From NCBI RefSeq assembly GCF_004322705.1, contig NZ_SIZZ01000001.1, forward strand, positions 1,178,001-1,242,000: DNA of 64,000 bases. Direction: 5' to 3'. This document shows positions 29,098-37,281 of the stretch, in pieces. Position 1 is the stretch's first letter. Each line of letters opens with the position of its first letter. Source of the stretch: Dyella terrae. GTDB taxonomy: Bacteria > Pseudomonadota > Gammaproteobacteria > Xanthomonadales > Rhodanobacteraceae. The notes below the pieces were generated by a model that was not told where the DNA came from, searched no databases, and saw nothing but the letters and a program-made list of their open reading frames with translations. The position numbers and the translations under genes were made by a program.

Positions 29098-29697
29098 ATG
29101 AGCACGTCGCCCTTGTTCATGCTTGCCGCGCCTTGCCAGCACAGCGAGGACATCAAGAAGAGCCGCTTCCTCGCCCAGGCTGCACCCGTGCAGTCGCCGG
29201 ACGAAGCGCTGGCCTTCGTGCGCAAGGTGTCCGATCCGGCCGCGACGCATAACTGCTGGGCTTATCGCATCGGACAGGACTATCGCTTCAATGATGACGG
29301 CGAACCCGGTGGCACCGCCGGTCGCCCCATCTTGCAGGCGATCGAGGGCCAGGGCATCGACCTGGCGGTGGTGGTGGTGACCCGTTGGTATGGCGGCATC
29401 AAGCTCGGTGCGGGCGGCCTGGTTCGCGCCTATGGCGGTACGGCCGCGGAATGCCTGCGCGTGGCGGCGCGCGTGCCGATCATCGTGTCGGTCCGGATGC
29501 AGATCACGTGCGAGTTCGCCGAGCAGGCCCTGCTCAAGGCGCGCCTTCGCGAGCTGGGCGCGGATGTGGAGAGCGAATCGTTCGAGGCTGACGGCGTCAC
29601 CCTGGTGTTCCGCATGCCGCAGGATGTCGCGACCGCGGCGTCCGCGCGGGTGGTCGATATCACCCGGGGACGCGTGGAGCCGCGCTGGGTGGATTAA
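29098..29697 (+). CDS. yigZ: YigZ/IMPACT-family protein
   Basis: 199 residues from the ATG at 29098; an upstream frame to 29068 looks non-coding. The UPF0029 core is present: HNCWAYRIGQDYRFNDDGEP, GTAGRPILQAI, VVVTRWYGGIKLGAGGLVRAY. A smaller DUF1949 ferredoxin-like domain follows. The family is related to eukaryotic IMPACT; its bacterial role is not settled. Confidence 0.93.
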   Translation: MSTSPLFMLAAPCQHSEDIKKSRFLAQAAPVQSPDEALAFVRKVSDPAATHNCWAYRIGQDYRFNDDGEPGGTAGRPILQAIEGQGIDLAVVVVTRWYGGIKLGAGGLVRAYGGTAAECLRVAARVPIIVSVRMQITCEFAEQALLKARLRELGADVESESFEADGVTLVFRMPQDVATAASARVVDITRGRVEPRWVD

Positions 29698-29774
29698 CAC
29701 ATCATGGCGCCCTAACGGTTGGAATGAACTCCCCACACCCCCATCTGCGCTCCATTGCGGCCAGAATCCCACGC

Positions 29775-31547
29775 ATGAGCACTCCTCCGGCAACCGACAC
29801 CCCGCCCCAACGCCGCCTTGGCGCCCTGCGCCAGATCTGGCCTTTCCTGAAGCCGCATCGCGCGCTGGCCATCGGCTGGCTTGTGTTCCTCGCCATATCG
29901 TCCGGCTCGACGCTCGTCTTGCCCATGGCCGTGCGACACATGATCGACCAGGGCTTTGGCAGTTCCAGCGCCGCGGCGATCAATGCCACCTTCCTGGGAC
30001 TGTTCGGCGTGGCGGTCGTGCTCGCCTTCTCCACCGCCGCACGCTACTTCTGCATCACGCTGCTGGGTGAACGCACGCTGGCAGCCTTGCGCGCAAAGCT
30101 TTATGCCCACGTCATCCGCCTCGATGTCGGCTTTTTCGAGCGCAGCCGCGTGGGAGAACTGATCTCGCGACTGGGCACGGATACCGAGGTGGTCCAGGCG
30201 CTGATCGGCTCGGGTATTTCGGTTGCCTTGCGCAGTGTCGTCACGCTGGTGGGTGCGGTCATTGCGATGACCATCACCATCCCGCGCCTGGCCGGCTTCA
30301 CCGCGCTGGTCATCCCCGCGATGATGCTGCCGATCCTGGTGTTCGGTCGTCGCGTGCGGAAGCTTTCCCGCCAAAGCCAGGACCGGCTGGCCGATGCCGC
30401 CGCCATCGCCAACGAAACGCTCAATGCCGCGCCGGCGGTAAAGGCCTACGCTCGCGAAGATATTGAAAGCACGCGTTACGGCAGCGCCATCTCGCGGGCA
30501 CTGGCCACGGCACGCAAGCGCATCGGCACGCGCTCGATGCTGACGGCAGCGGTGATCGTCCTGATGTTCGGCGCCATCACGCTGGTGCTGTGGATCGGTG
30601 CACGTGACGTGCTGGCCGGTACGCTGACGGCTGGCGTGCTCAGCCAGTTCGTGCTGTATGCGATTTTCGCTGCGGGCTCAGTGGCCGGCTTGTCCGAGGT
30701 CTGGGGTGACGTGCTGCGCGCGGCCGGTGCCATGGAGCGCATCGGTGAACTGCTGCATGAGCGTGCTGACATCAGCAGCCCGGCACAACCCACCCTGCTT
30801 CCGCGTCCAGTGCGTGGCGAGCTGCGCTTTGATCAGGTCGAATTCCACTACCCGTCGCGTCCGGATGCGCCGGCGCTGCATGATTTCTCCCTGAGCATCG
30901 CGCCGGGCGAAACCGTGGCGTTGGTCGGGCCGTCCGGTGCGGGCAAGAGCACGGTGTTCTCCCTGCTCCTGCGCTTCTACGATCCGCAGCGTGGACGCAT
31001 CAGCCTCGATGGCGTGGATCTGAAGGCGCTGGCCTTGCCTGAACTGCGGGGCGGTATTGCCCTGGTTCCGCAGGAGACGGTGATTTTCAGCGGCACGGCG
31101 GCGGACAACATCCGTTTCGGGCGCGAGGACGCCAGCAACGAAGAAGTCGTCGAAGCAGCCCGCGCGGCCGAGGCGCATGAGTTCATCAGTGCCCTCAACG
31201 GCGGTTACGAGTCCGAGCTTGGCGAACGTGGTGTGCGACTTTCCGGCGGCCAGCGCCAGCGCATTGCGATCGCACGCGCCATCCTTCGCGATGCGCCGCT
31301 CCTGCTCCTGGATGAAGCGACGTCCGCACTTGATGCACAGTCCGAAGCTGCCATCCAACAGGCGCTCGAACGTCTGGAAAAGGGCCGCACCACGCTGGTT
31401 ATCGCCCATCGCCTTGCCACCGTGCAGCGCGCCGACCGCATCGTGGTGATGGACGGCGGTCGCATCGTGGCACAGGGCACGCACGACAGCTTGCTTGCCG
31501 AAGGTGGCTTGTATGCGGAGCTGGCCCGACTGCAGTTCGTGGCCTGA
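29775..31547 (+). CDS. ABC exporter, fused permease and ATPase (MsbA/multidrug type)
   Basis: 590 residues from ATG 29775; an ATG at 29724 would add 17 residues of poor character. Residues about 20-310 are a six-span exporter domain. The ATPase part has Walker A GPSGAGKST, the signature LSGGQRQRIAIARAIL, Walker B LLLLDEATSALD and the H-loop VIAHRLATV. Homodimeric half-transporter; the substrate could be lipid or drug and is not shown by the sequence or neighbours. Confidence 0.93.
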   Translation: MSTPPATDTPPQRRLGALRQIWPFLKPHRALAIGWLVFLAISSGSTLVLPMAVRHMIDQGFGSSSAAAINATFLGLFGVAVVLAFSTAARYFCITLLGERTLAALRAKLYAHVIRLDVGFFERSRVGELISRLGTDTEVVQALIGSGISVALRSVVTLVGAVIAMTITIPRLAGFTALVIPAMMLPILVFGRRVRKLSRQSQDRLADAAAIANETLNAAPAVKAYAREDIESTRYGSAISRALATARKRIGTRSMLTAAVIVLMFGAITLVLWIGARDVLAGTLTAGVLSQFVLYAIFAAGSVAGLSEVWGDVLRAAGAMERIGELLHERADISSPAQPTLLPRPVRGELRFDQVEFHYPSRPDAPALHDFSLSIAPGETVALVGPSGAGKSTVFSLLLRFYDPQRGRISLDGVDLKALALPELRGGIALVPQETVIFSGTAADNIRFGREDASNEEVVEAARAAEAHEFISALNGGYESELGERGVRLSGGQRQRIAIARAILRDAPLLLLDEATSALDAQSEAAIQQALERLEKGRTTLVIAHRLATVQRADRIVVMDGGRIVAQGTHDSLLAEGGLYAELARLQFVA

Positions 31548-31554
31548 CTCACAA

Positions 31555-31578
31555 GGCGAGGACGATCACGTCCTCGCC
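31555..31578. terminator. Bidirectional terminator between convergent ABC exporter and cutC
   Basis: Perfect 10-bp stem GGCGAGGACG-ATCA-CGTCCTCGCC, placed between the stops at 31547 and 31584. T-runs are poor in both directions but position and stem strength support the role. Confidence 0.75.
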
Positions 31579-31583
31579 TCGCT

Positions 31584-32318
31584 TTACAGCCGGCGAAGCG
31601 CCGCCACCATGTCGGCAATCTGCGCCGCGTCGCTGCGGATCTCGCCAGCTTCCATGTCATCCAGCGCCGGGCGCTGGTACTGCATGCCGGATGGCAGCTG
31701 GCGCTTGGCCGAGGCATGGAACTCACGCGCACCCGTCGTGGCGACCAGGCCGGCGATGTTGGTCGCCGAGATGCCGGCGCCGGGCATGACGCTGATGCAA
31801 CCGATGCCCTGGGTGACCAGCTTGCGCAGGGTCATCGCCCCGTCGATGGCCGAAACCTGGCCACCCGAGGTAAGTACTCGCTCCACGCCAAGCGTGATCA
31901 GATCCTCCAACGCGCGCTCCAGATCGCGCGTCAGATCGAAGGCGCGATGGAAGGTGACGCCCATGCGGCCAACGGCATTCATCAGCGACTTGCAGCGGGC
32001 GACGTCGACGTCGCCTTCGGCGTTGAGCACACCGATGACCACGCCGTCGCAACCCAGTGCCTCACAGGTTTCGATATCCCGCTGCATCTGCTCGCATTCG
32101 AGGTCGGTGTAGAGGAAATCACCTGCGCGCGGGCGAATCAGCACATACAGCGGGATATGCACGTGTTCGCGTGCCATGGCGATCTGCGCCACCGAGGGCG
32201 TGATGCCGCCCAGCTCCAGCGCAGAACACAATTCCACGCGCGAGGCGCCGCCCTGCTGGGCGGCGATGGCGGAGGCCACCGAATTGGCGGCGACCTCCAG
32301 CGTGTACGGCAAGGCCAT
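31584..32318 (-). CDS. cutC: CutC-family protein (copper homeostasis)
   Basis: 244 residues from the ATG at 32318. TIM-barrel family with LEVAANSVASAIAAQQGGASRVELC at the start, VLIRPRAGDFLYTDLE and GVLNAEGDVDVARCKSL in the middle, and RVLTSGGQVSAIDG later, all CutC hallmarks. The copper link comes from E. coli genetics and is disputed; the enzymatic role is unknown. The start shares one base with the stop of the asparaginase gene, so both are probably one transcript. Confidence 0.95.
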   Translation of the reverse strand: MALPYTLEVAANSVASAIAAQQGGASRVELCSALELGGITPSVAQIAMAREHVHIPLYVLIRPRAGDFLYTDLECEQMQRDIETCEALGCDGVVIGVLNAEGDVDVARCKSLMNAVGRMGVTFHRAFDLTRDLERALEDLITLGVERVLTSGGQVSAIDGAMTLRKLVTQGIGCISVMPGAGISATNIAGLVATTGAREFHASAKRQLPSGMQYQRPALDDMEAGEIRSDAAQIADMVAALRRL

Positions 32319-33355
32319 CAGTAGACGCTCTTGGACGCAAACAAGGCGTCCTGCTTGCCGGCATCGCACACCGCGTAGGAGAAGCCGGACTGGATGGCAT
32401 AGGCGCCGATCTCGCCTTCTCGATTCATGGCGATAAAGCCGACCTGCAGGTCCTTCATGTTCGGACGGCGCTTGACGATGCGCATGACCGCCTCTTCGCA
32501 CGCCTGCTGCGGCGAGCGGCCCTGACGCATCAGCTCGACCACCAGGAAGCTGCCGACATTACGGATGACTTCCTCGCCGACGCCGGTCGACGTGGCGGCA
32601 CCGACTTCACCGTCGACATAAAGACCCGCACCGATGATCGGGCTGTCACCCACGCGACCGCGCAGCTTCCAGGCCATGCCGCTGGTGGTGCAGGCGCCGG
32701 CCAGCCGGCCGTGCTCGTCGATCGCCAGCATGCCGATGGTGTCGTGGTTGTCCTTGCCGCCGGGCAGGCCCAGCGTGGCGTCGGGCTTCTTGCCGTAGTC
32801 GCGCACTTCGCTGTTGGCCACGGGCTGGTAATGGGCGGTCTTCTGCCATTCCTTCCAGGCTGCCTCGGATTCAGGCGTAAGCAGCTTCTCCTTTTTGAAG
32901 CCCTGCTCCACGGCGAATTGCAGGGCGCCCTCGCCGACCAGCAGCACGTGCGGGGTGCGCTCCATAACGCGGCGCGCCACGGAAATGGGATGGGCGATGT
33001 TTTCGAGGGCCGCCACGGCGCCGCAGCGACCGTCGGCGTCCATGATGCTTGCATCGAGGGACACGTGGCCGTCGCGGTCGGGGTAACCGGCGCGTCCGAC
33101 ACTGTGGTTTTTCAGGTCGGCCTCCGGCACCTGGACGCCCTTTTCCACAGCGTCCAGTGCATGGCCATGACTGGCCAGTACCTGCCAGGCCGCGAGGTTC
33201 GCCGGCACGCCGAAGTCCCAGGTGGAGATGACGCGCGGCATGCGCTTGCCGGACTTGGCGGGGGCGTCTGCGCCGGCGGCCAGCACCTTGCCGCCCACGG
33301 CCATGGCCGATGCGCCAAGCAGCGACGCCTTCAAGAAGTTTCTACGGTTTGCCAT
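32318..33355 (-). CDS. Exported N4-(beta-N-acetylglucosaminyl)-L-asparaginase / isoaspartyl peptidase family
   Basis: 345 residues. The N-terminus has twin arginines in ANRRNFLKASLLGASAMAVG, a probable Tat signal. This Ntn-hydrolase is made as a precursor and cleaved before the catalytic Thr in HDTIGMLAID (about residue 205); VSLDASIMDADGRCGAV and GRVGDSPIIGAGLYVD complete the aspartylglucosaminidase pattern. Expected to split GlcNAc-Asn or related amides in the periplasm. Together with nagZ, some amino-sugar scavenging is possible. Confidence 0.92.
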   Translation of the reverse strand: MANRRNFLKASLLGASAMAVGGKVLAAGADAPAKSGKRMPRVISTWDFGVPANLAAWQVLASHGHALDAVEKGVQVPEADLKNHSVGRAGYPDRDGHVSLDASIMDADGRCGAVAALENIAHPISVARRVMERTPHVLLVGEGALQFAVEQGFKKEKLLTPESEAAWKEWQKTAHYQPVANSEVRDYGKKPDATLGLPGGKDNHDTIGMLAIDEHGRLAGACTTSGMAWKLRGRVGDSPIIGAGLYVDGEVGAATSTGVGEEVIRNVGSFLVVELMRQGRSPQQACEEAVMRIVKRRPNMKDLQVGFIAMNREGEIGAYAIQSGFSYAVCDAGKQDALFASKSVY

Positions 33356-33369
33356 TTGCTACTCCACTG

Positions 33370-33404
33370 AAAAAAAGAAAACCCCGCGCCTCGCGGCGCG
33401 GGGT
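33370..33404 (-). terminator. Rho-independent terminator after the cold-shock gene
   Basis: ACCCCGCGCC-TCGC-GGCGCGGGGT, a 10-bp stem. Read on the minus strand it is followed by TTTTCTTTTTTTTC, a good U-tract. It ends csp transcription before the asparaginase gene. Confidence 0.92.
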
Positions 33405-33446
33405 CTTCAATGACATCGATGGCCGGCATGGATCCGGCTCGTCGAA

Positions 33447-33653
33447 TCAACCCGCGAGTTCGACGCCAGAAGCCTGGGCGCCCTTCGGGCCCTGCGTCAC
33501 TTCGAACTTCACGCGCTGGCCTTCCTGCAGGCTGCGGAAGCCCTTGGCGTTGATCGCCGAAAAGTGGACGAACACGTCCTCCCCACCGTCCTCAGGCGCG
33601 ATGAAGCCGAAGCCCTTGGCGTCGTTGAACCACTTGACCGTACCGAAACGCAT
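33447..33653 (-). CDS. Cold-shock-domain protein
   Basis: 68 residues from the ATG at 33653, standard CspA length. It keeps both RNA-binding motifs: KGFGFI (RNP1) and VFVHF (RNP2), within the single five-strand OB fold starting [17 protein letters not shown]. It acts as an RNA chaperone. The untranslated leader of at least 100 bases upstream fits cold-shock control, although no specific box is recognised. Confidence 0.96.
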   Translation of the reverse strand: MRFGTVKWFNDAKGFGFIAPEDGGEDVFVHFSAINAKGFRSLQEGQRVKFEVTQGPKGAQASGVELAG

Positions 33654-33815
33654 TGCGTGAACCTCTGAATCATGGATTGGATGCACCATGGTGTCCTGCA
33701 GAACCACCTAAACCCCTTGGTCCGCCGCCCCTGGCACAATAGGAAGTATCAACATGTTTCATGGTAAAGCGCAATATCCGGACTCGCTTTCCCCCAAACC
33801 GGTGGGCCAGGCTGA

Positions 33816-34559
33816 TCAGCTTTTAAGCAACTGGGCAAGAATTCGCGGCACCTCGGCCGTTGCTGCGGCCAGGTGGGCGAAGATCTCCTCGATCGAAATC
33901 TCGTCCTCGTCCCCGCAGCCGGCCGCGAAGTTGGCGACCAGCGCAAGGCAGGCATAGGCAACGTCCAGCTCGCGCGCCAGTACGGCTTCGGGCATGCCCG
34001 TCATGCCGACCAGATCGCAACCGTCGCGCTTCATGCGCGCGATCTCCGCCCGGGTTTCCAGTCGCGGACCTTGTGTTGCACCGTAGCAACCGCCGTCGAG
34101 CACGGCGACGTCAGCCTTTGCGGAGGCCTCGATCAACTCCCGGCGCAGCGACTCGGTATACGGCTCGGAGAAATCGATGTGCCGAACCTCGGCGCCTTCG
34201 ACGTCGCAGAAGCTGGTGTAGCGACCGTGGGTGTAGTCGATGATCTGATCCGGCACGACGATGACGCGCGGCCCCATGTCCGCACGGATCCCGCCCACCG
34301 CATTGACGCCAATGACCTTGCGCGCGCCCAGCGAGTGCAGCGCCCAGAGGTTGGCCCGGTAGTTCACCCGGTGCGGCGGCACGGTATGGCTTTCGCCATG
34401 GCGCGCCAGGAAGGCCACTCGCTTGCCGGCGAATTCGCCGACCACCACGTCACCCGACGCCGGGCCGTACGGCGTGTCGACGCTATGGCGCGAAGTGTTT
34501 TCCAGACCAGGGAACTGGTAAAGGCCGCTGCCGCCAATGACGGCCAGATCGATAGTCAC
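33816..34559 (-). CDS. mtnP: S-methyl-5'-thioinosine phosphorylase (MTAP/PNP family)
   Basis: 247 residues from GTG 34559, chosen because the fold begins at once with MTIDLAVIGGSGLYQFPGL. Other marks are FLARHGESHTVPPHRVNYRAN (phosphate and ribose site), NAVGGI and GCYGATQGPRLETRAEI with RDGCDLVGMTGMPEA. The pattern is close to the Pseudomonas enzyme that splits methylthioinosine, formed when methylthioadenosine is first deaminated, rather than to true MTA phosphorylase. The hpt gene two genes downstream in coordinate order could recycle the hypoxanthine released. Confidence 0.9.
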   Translation of the reverse strand: MTIDLAVIGGSGLYQFPGLENTSRHSVDTPYGPASGDVVVGEFAGKRVAFLARHGESHTVPPHRVNYRANLWALHSLGARKVIGVNAVGGIRADMGPRVIVVPDQIIDYTHGRYTSFCDVEGAEVRHIDFSEPYTESLRRELIEASAKADVAVLDGGCYGATQGPRLETRAEIARMKRDGCDLVGMTGMPEAVLARELDVAYACLALVANFAAGCGDEDEISIEEIFAHLAAATAEVPRILAQLLKS

Positions 34560-34581
34560 GTGGGTGTGTCCTTTTCTTGGG

Positions 34582-35136
34582 TCAGCCGCGCAGGGCGGCC
34601 AGCCGGGTAGCGTAATTCTGGAGATGGCGCGCCATGGCCTCACGCGTGCGCTCGTCGGCCAGCTTGCCGTCGACGATCTTGGTATGTGCCTGGAACACCA
34701 GTACCTCGCCCTGCGGCTCGGTCTGGGCCCCGGCGCGGCGAAGCACCAACCGCAATGCATCCTGCGCACGCACGGTGCCGGTGATGCCGGGGCTCGCGCC
34801 CATGATGCAGACGATCTTGCCGGCGAGCGCAGCGACCTTGCGCTCCTTGCCACTGCGCGATGCCCAGTCAATCGCGTTCTTGAGCACGCCGGTGATGCCG
34901 CCGTTGTATTCGGGACAGGCGATCAGGATGCCGTCGGCCTCGTCGATGGCCTGCTTCAGCGCAGCCACCGGCGCGGGGTCGCCCTGCTCTTCCACGTCCT
35001 GGTCGAACAGGGGCAAGTCATGCAGCCGGTGGATGCGTATGTTCATCCCCTCCGGCGCCAGCTCCTGCGCGGCGTGCAGCAACGCGGTATTGAACGAGGC
35101 AGCGCGCAGGCTGCCGGAAATGCCCAGGATGTTCAT
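34582..35136 (-). CDS. NADPH-dependent FMN reductase family protein
   Basis: 184 residues from ATG 35136. Flavodoxin-like fold: MNILGISGSLRAASFN binds the FMN phosphate, CPEYNGGITGVLKNAIDW is the family signature, and IVCIMGASPG follows. Members reduce quinones, azo dyes, chromate or free flavin. It sits between hpt and the methylthioinosine phosphorylase gene with short gaps, so co-transcription is likely, but a functional link to purines is not obvious. Confidence 0.93.
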   Translation of the reverse strand: MNILGISGSLRAASFNTALLHAAQELAPEGMNIRIHRLHDLPLFDQDVEEQGDPAPVAALKQAIDEADGILIACPEYNGGITGVLKNAIDWASRSGKERKVAALAGKIVCIMGASPGITGTVRAQDALRLVLRRAGAQTEPQGEVLVFQAHTKIVDGKLADERTREAMARHLQNYATRLAALRG

Positions 35137-35164
35137 GCGGTAGTCCCCGACTCGCGCGAGGCGA

Positions 35165-35725
35165 TTACTTAAGTGCGTAGATGGCTGGCAGGTTGCGGCC
35201 CTGCTCGTAGTAGTCCATGCCGAATCCGAACACGTAGCGATCCGGGAGCTCGACGCCATTGAAGTCGGCGGCGATACCCTCGACCAGGCGATCGTGCTGC
35301 TTGGTGCACAGGCTGACGATCAGCACTTTCTTCGCGCCGCGGCGCAAGCAGTCATCGCGGACGGCCTTCAGTGTGTGCCCCTCGTCGAGAATATCGTCAA
35401 CCAGAAGGACAGTACGGCCTTCCAGCGGGACCATCGGCTCACGCAACCAGGTGAGTTCGCTGCCTGAGGTGGCACCGCGATAACGGGTGGCGTGCACGTA
35501 GTCGAATTCCACGTCCGTGCGAATGGCCAGCGCCAGATGTCCGGCGAAGATCAGCGCACCGTTCATCACGGTGAGGAACACTGCCCTTTCGCCATCGAGC
35601 GCCGCATCGATCTGGCGCCCCATGTCGGCAATGACGCCTTCGAGGGTGGCGCGGTCGAACAGCAGATCGGAATCGGCAAGCGCGGCGCGAAGCGACGGCG
35701 CGGCCTTGGCGGCGGGTGCGGTCAT
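35165..35725 (-). CDS. hpt: Hypoxanthine-guanine phosphoribosyltransferase
   Basis: 186 residues. The PRPP-binding loop is VLLVDDILDEGHTL, with FLTVMNGALIFAG and a late VFGFGMDYYEQGRNLP that matches the family's C-terminal base-binding loop. It converts hypoxanthine or guanine to IMP or GMP. The start overlaps the nagZ stop by four bases. Confidence 0.95.
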   Translation of the reverse strand: MTAPAAKAAPSLRAALADSDLLFDRATLEGVIADMGRQIDAALDGERAVFLTVMNGALIFAGHLALAIRTDVEFDYVHATRYRGATSGSELTWLREPMVPLEGRTVLLVDDILDEGHTLKAVRDDCLRRGAKKVLIVSLCTKQHDRLVEGIAADFNGVELPDRYVFGFGMDYYEQGRNLPAIYALK

Positions 35726-36738
35726 GAGTGATGTTCCTGGGCGTCGAGCGCCGTGATGCGGGCGATGAAGCGATCGCGTTGCGGGTTGTCGGTGAGGCCT
35801 TCCCAGGTGGCGCCCAGGGCACCACGCAGGGGCGAGAGTCGTTCGGGCGACGCGGCGGCGCGCCCCTGGACGGCGGCGATGGCCTCTTCGACCACGTCAG
35901 GGAAGCAGGCCAGCACGAGATCGCAGCCGGCGTCGAGGTGCGCATGCACGCGCGCGGCCACGCCACCGGCAGCACCGGCGGCGGCCATGCTGATGTCGTC
36001 GCTGATCACCGCGCCCTTGAAGCCGAGCTCACCGCGCAGGATCTGCTGGATCCACACATTGGAAAAACCGGCCGGGTTCGCGTCGACTTCCGGATAGACC
36101 ACGTGCGCCATCATCACGGCTTCGACGCGGGCATCGATGCACTCGGCGAATGGGTAGAGATCGTTGCGGCGGATGGTCTCCAGGCTGCGCGGATCGACCG
36201 CCGCGGCCTTGTGCGTATCCACTTCGACCGAGCCATGCCCGGGGAAGTGCTTGAGCACCCCCGCCATGCCGGCCAGATGCATGCCGCGCACATAGGCCTG
36301 GCCCAGTTCGGCGGCAGCGGTGGGATCGGCATGGAATGCGCGCAGGCCGATGGCCGCGTTGCCACGGGCCAGATCCACCACGGGGGCAAAACTGAAATCC
36401 ACGCCGATCGCGCGCATTTCGCTACCCATCACCCATGCGTGTTCTTCGGCGAGGCGGATCGCCTCATTCGCATCGCGATCGTAAACCTCGCCCACACTCG
36501 ACAACGGCGGCAAGCGGGTAAATCCATCGCGGAAACGCTGCACCGGCCCGCCTTCCTGGTCGACGGCGACGAGGATGTCTTCGCCAGCGACCTCGCGAAT
36601 CGATTCGATGAGCGCCATCACCTGGTCGCGCGACGCGAAGTTGCGGGCGAACAGGATGACGCCTGATACACCCGGCGCGACCAGCCAGCCACGCTCGGCA
36701 TCGGAAAGCTCCAGACCCGCCAGGCCGATCATCAGCAT
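35722..36738 (-). CDS. nagZ: Beta-N-acetylhexosaminidase (peptidoglycan recycling)
   Basis: Glycoside hydrolase family 3, 338 residues, cytoplasmic. Signatures are VSGVILFARNF, DQEGGPVQRF, VLKHFPGHGSVEVDTHK (the mobile catalytic-loop histidine) and AVISDDISMAAAG with the nucleophilic Asp. It removes GlcNAc from anhydromuropeptides during wall recycling. Overlaps hpt by four bases and the upstream CYTH gene by seven. Confidence 0.97.
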   Translation of the reverse strand: MLMIGLAGLELSDAERGWLVAPGVSGVILFARNFASRDQVMALIESIREVAGEDILVAVDQEGGPVQRFRDGFTRLPPLSSVGEVYDRDANEAIRLAEEHAWVMGSEMRAIGVDFSFAPVVDLARGNAAIGLRAFHADPTAAAELGQAYVRGMHLAGMAGVLKHFPGHGSVEVDTHKAAAVDPRSLETIRRNDLYPFAECIDARVEAVMMAHVVYPEVDANPAGFSNVWIQQILRGELGFKGAVISDDISMAAAGAAGGVAARVHAHLDAGCDLVLACFPDVVEEAIAAVQGRAAASPERLSPLRGALGATWEGLTDNPQRDRFIARITALDAQEHHS

Positions 36739-37274
36739 CCGCCTTCTCCTTCCTGTGCCCGTGCATCAGTGGCATCACGCTCGGCCTGCGACCAACGCGC
36801 ATACGGATGAGCGATCAGGTTGACGTTGTAGTAGCGCACCAGCGAACTCACTTCGGTCCCAAGCCACGAGGGCGTCGGATACGCAGCGTCTGCGGCGTCC
36901 AGTTCCACTTCCGCCACGACCAGCCCCGCGTTGTCGCCCTTGAACTCATCGACCTCGAACAATACGCCGTCGACAGTGACAAAGTGGCGAATCTTTTCCA
37001 CCACGCCGTCGCACAGATCCGCCAGCATGCGGCGCGCATCGTCGACGGGGATGTCGTATTCGTATTCGGCCCGCTCGATGCCCAGCTCGGCCGACTTGAT
37101 GTTCAGCCAGGCCTTCGGCCCAGCCAGGCGCACCCGGACCGACGATCGTGCCAGACCGGCCTGCAAGGCAGCGCCGCTGATGAGGTAGCCCTGCGCCATC
37201 GCTTCGCTGCGCGCGGCAGTGGCACGCCAGTCGTCACCGCGAACAAGAAACTTGCGTTCAATCTCGACGCCCAT
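36732..37274 (-). CDS. CYTH-domain protein (triphosphate tunnel metalloenzyme)
   Basis: 180 residues from ATG 37274. The signature E-x-E-x-K is in VEIERKFLVRG (residues 3-13). Alternating Arg/Lys/Glu strands follow (SSVRVRLAG, AWLNIKSA, YEYDIPVDDAR, LFEVDEFKGDNAGLVVAEVEL). These enzymes act on inorganic tripolyphosphate or thiamine triphosphate, or less often make cAMP; the short single-domain form favours a phosphatase. Part of the tight rlmD-CYTH-nagZ-hpt run. Confidence 0.92.
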   Translation of the reverse strand: MGVEIERKFLVRGDDWRATAARSEAMAQGYLISGAALQAGLARSSVRVRLAGPKAWLNIKSAELGIERAEYEYDIPVDDARRMLADLCDGVVEKIRHFVTVDGVLFEVDEFKGDNAGLVVAEVELDAADAAYPTPSWLGTEVSSLVRYYNVNLIAHPYARWSQAERDATDARAQEGEGGC

Positions 37275-37281
37275 GCCGGCC

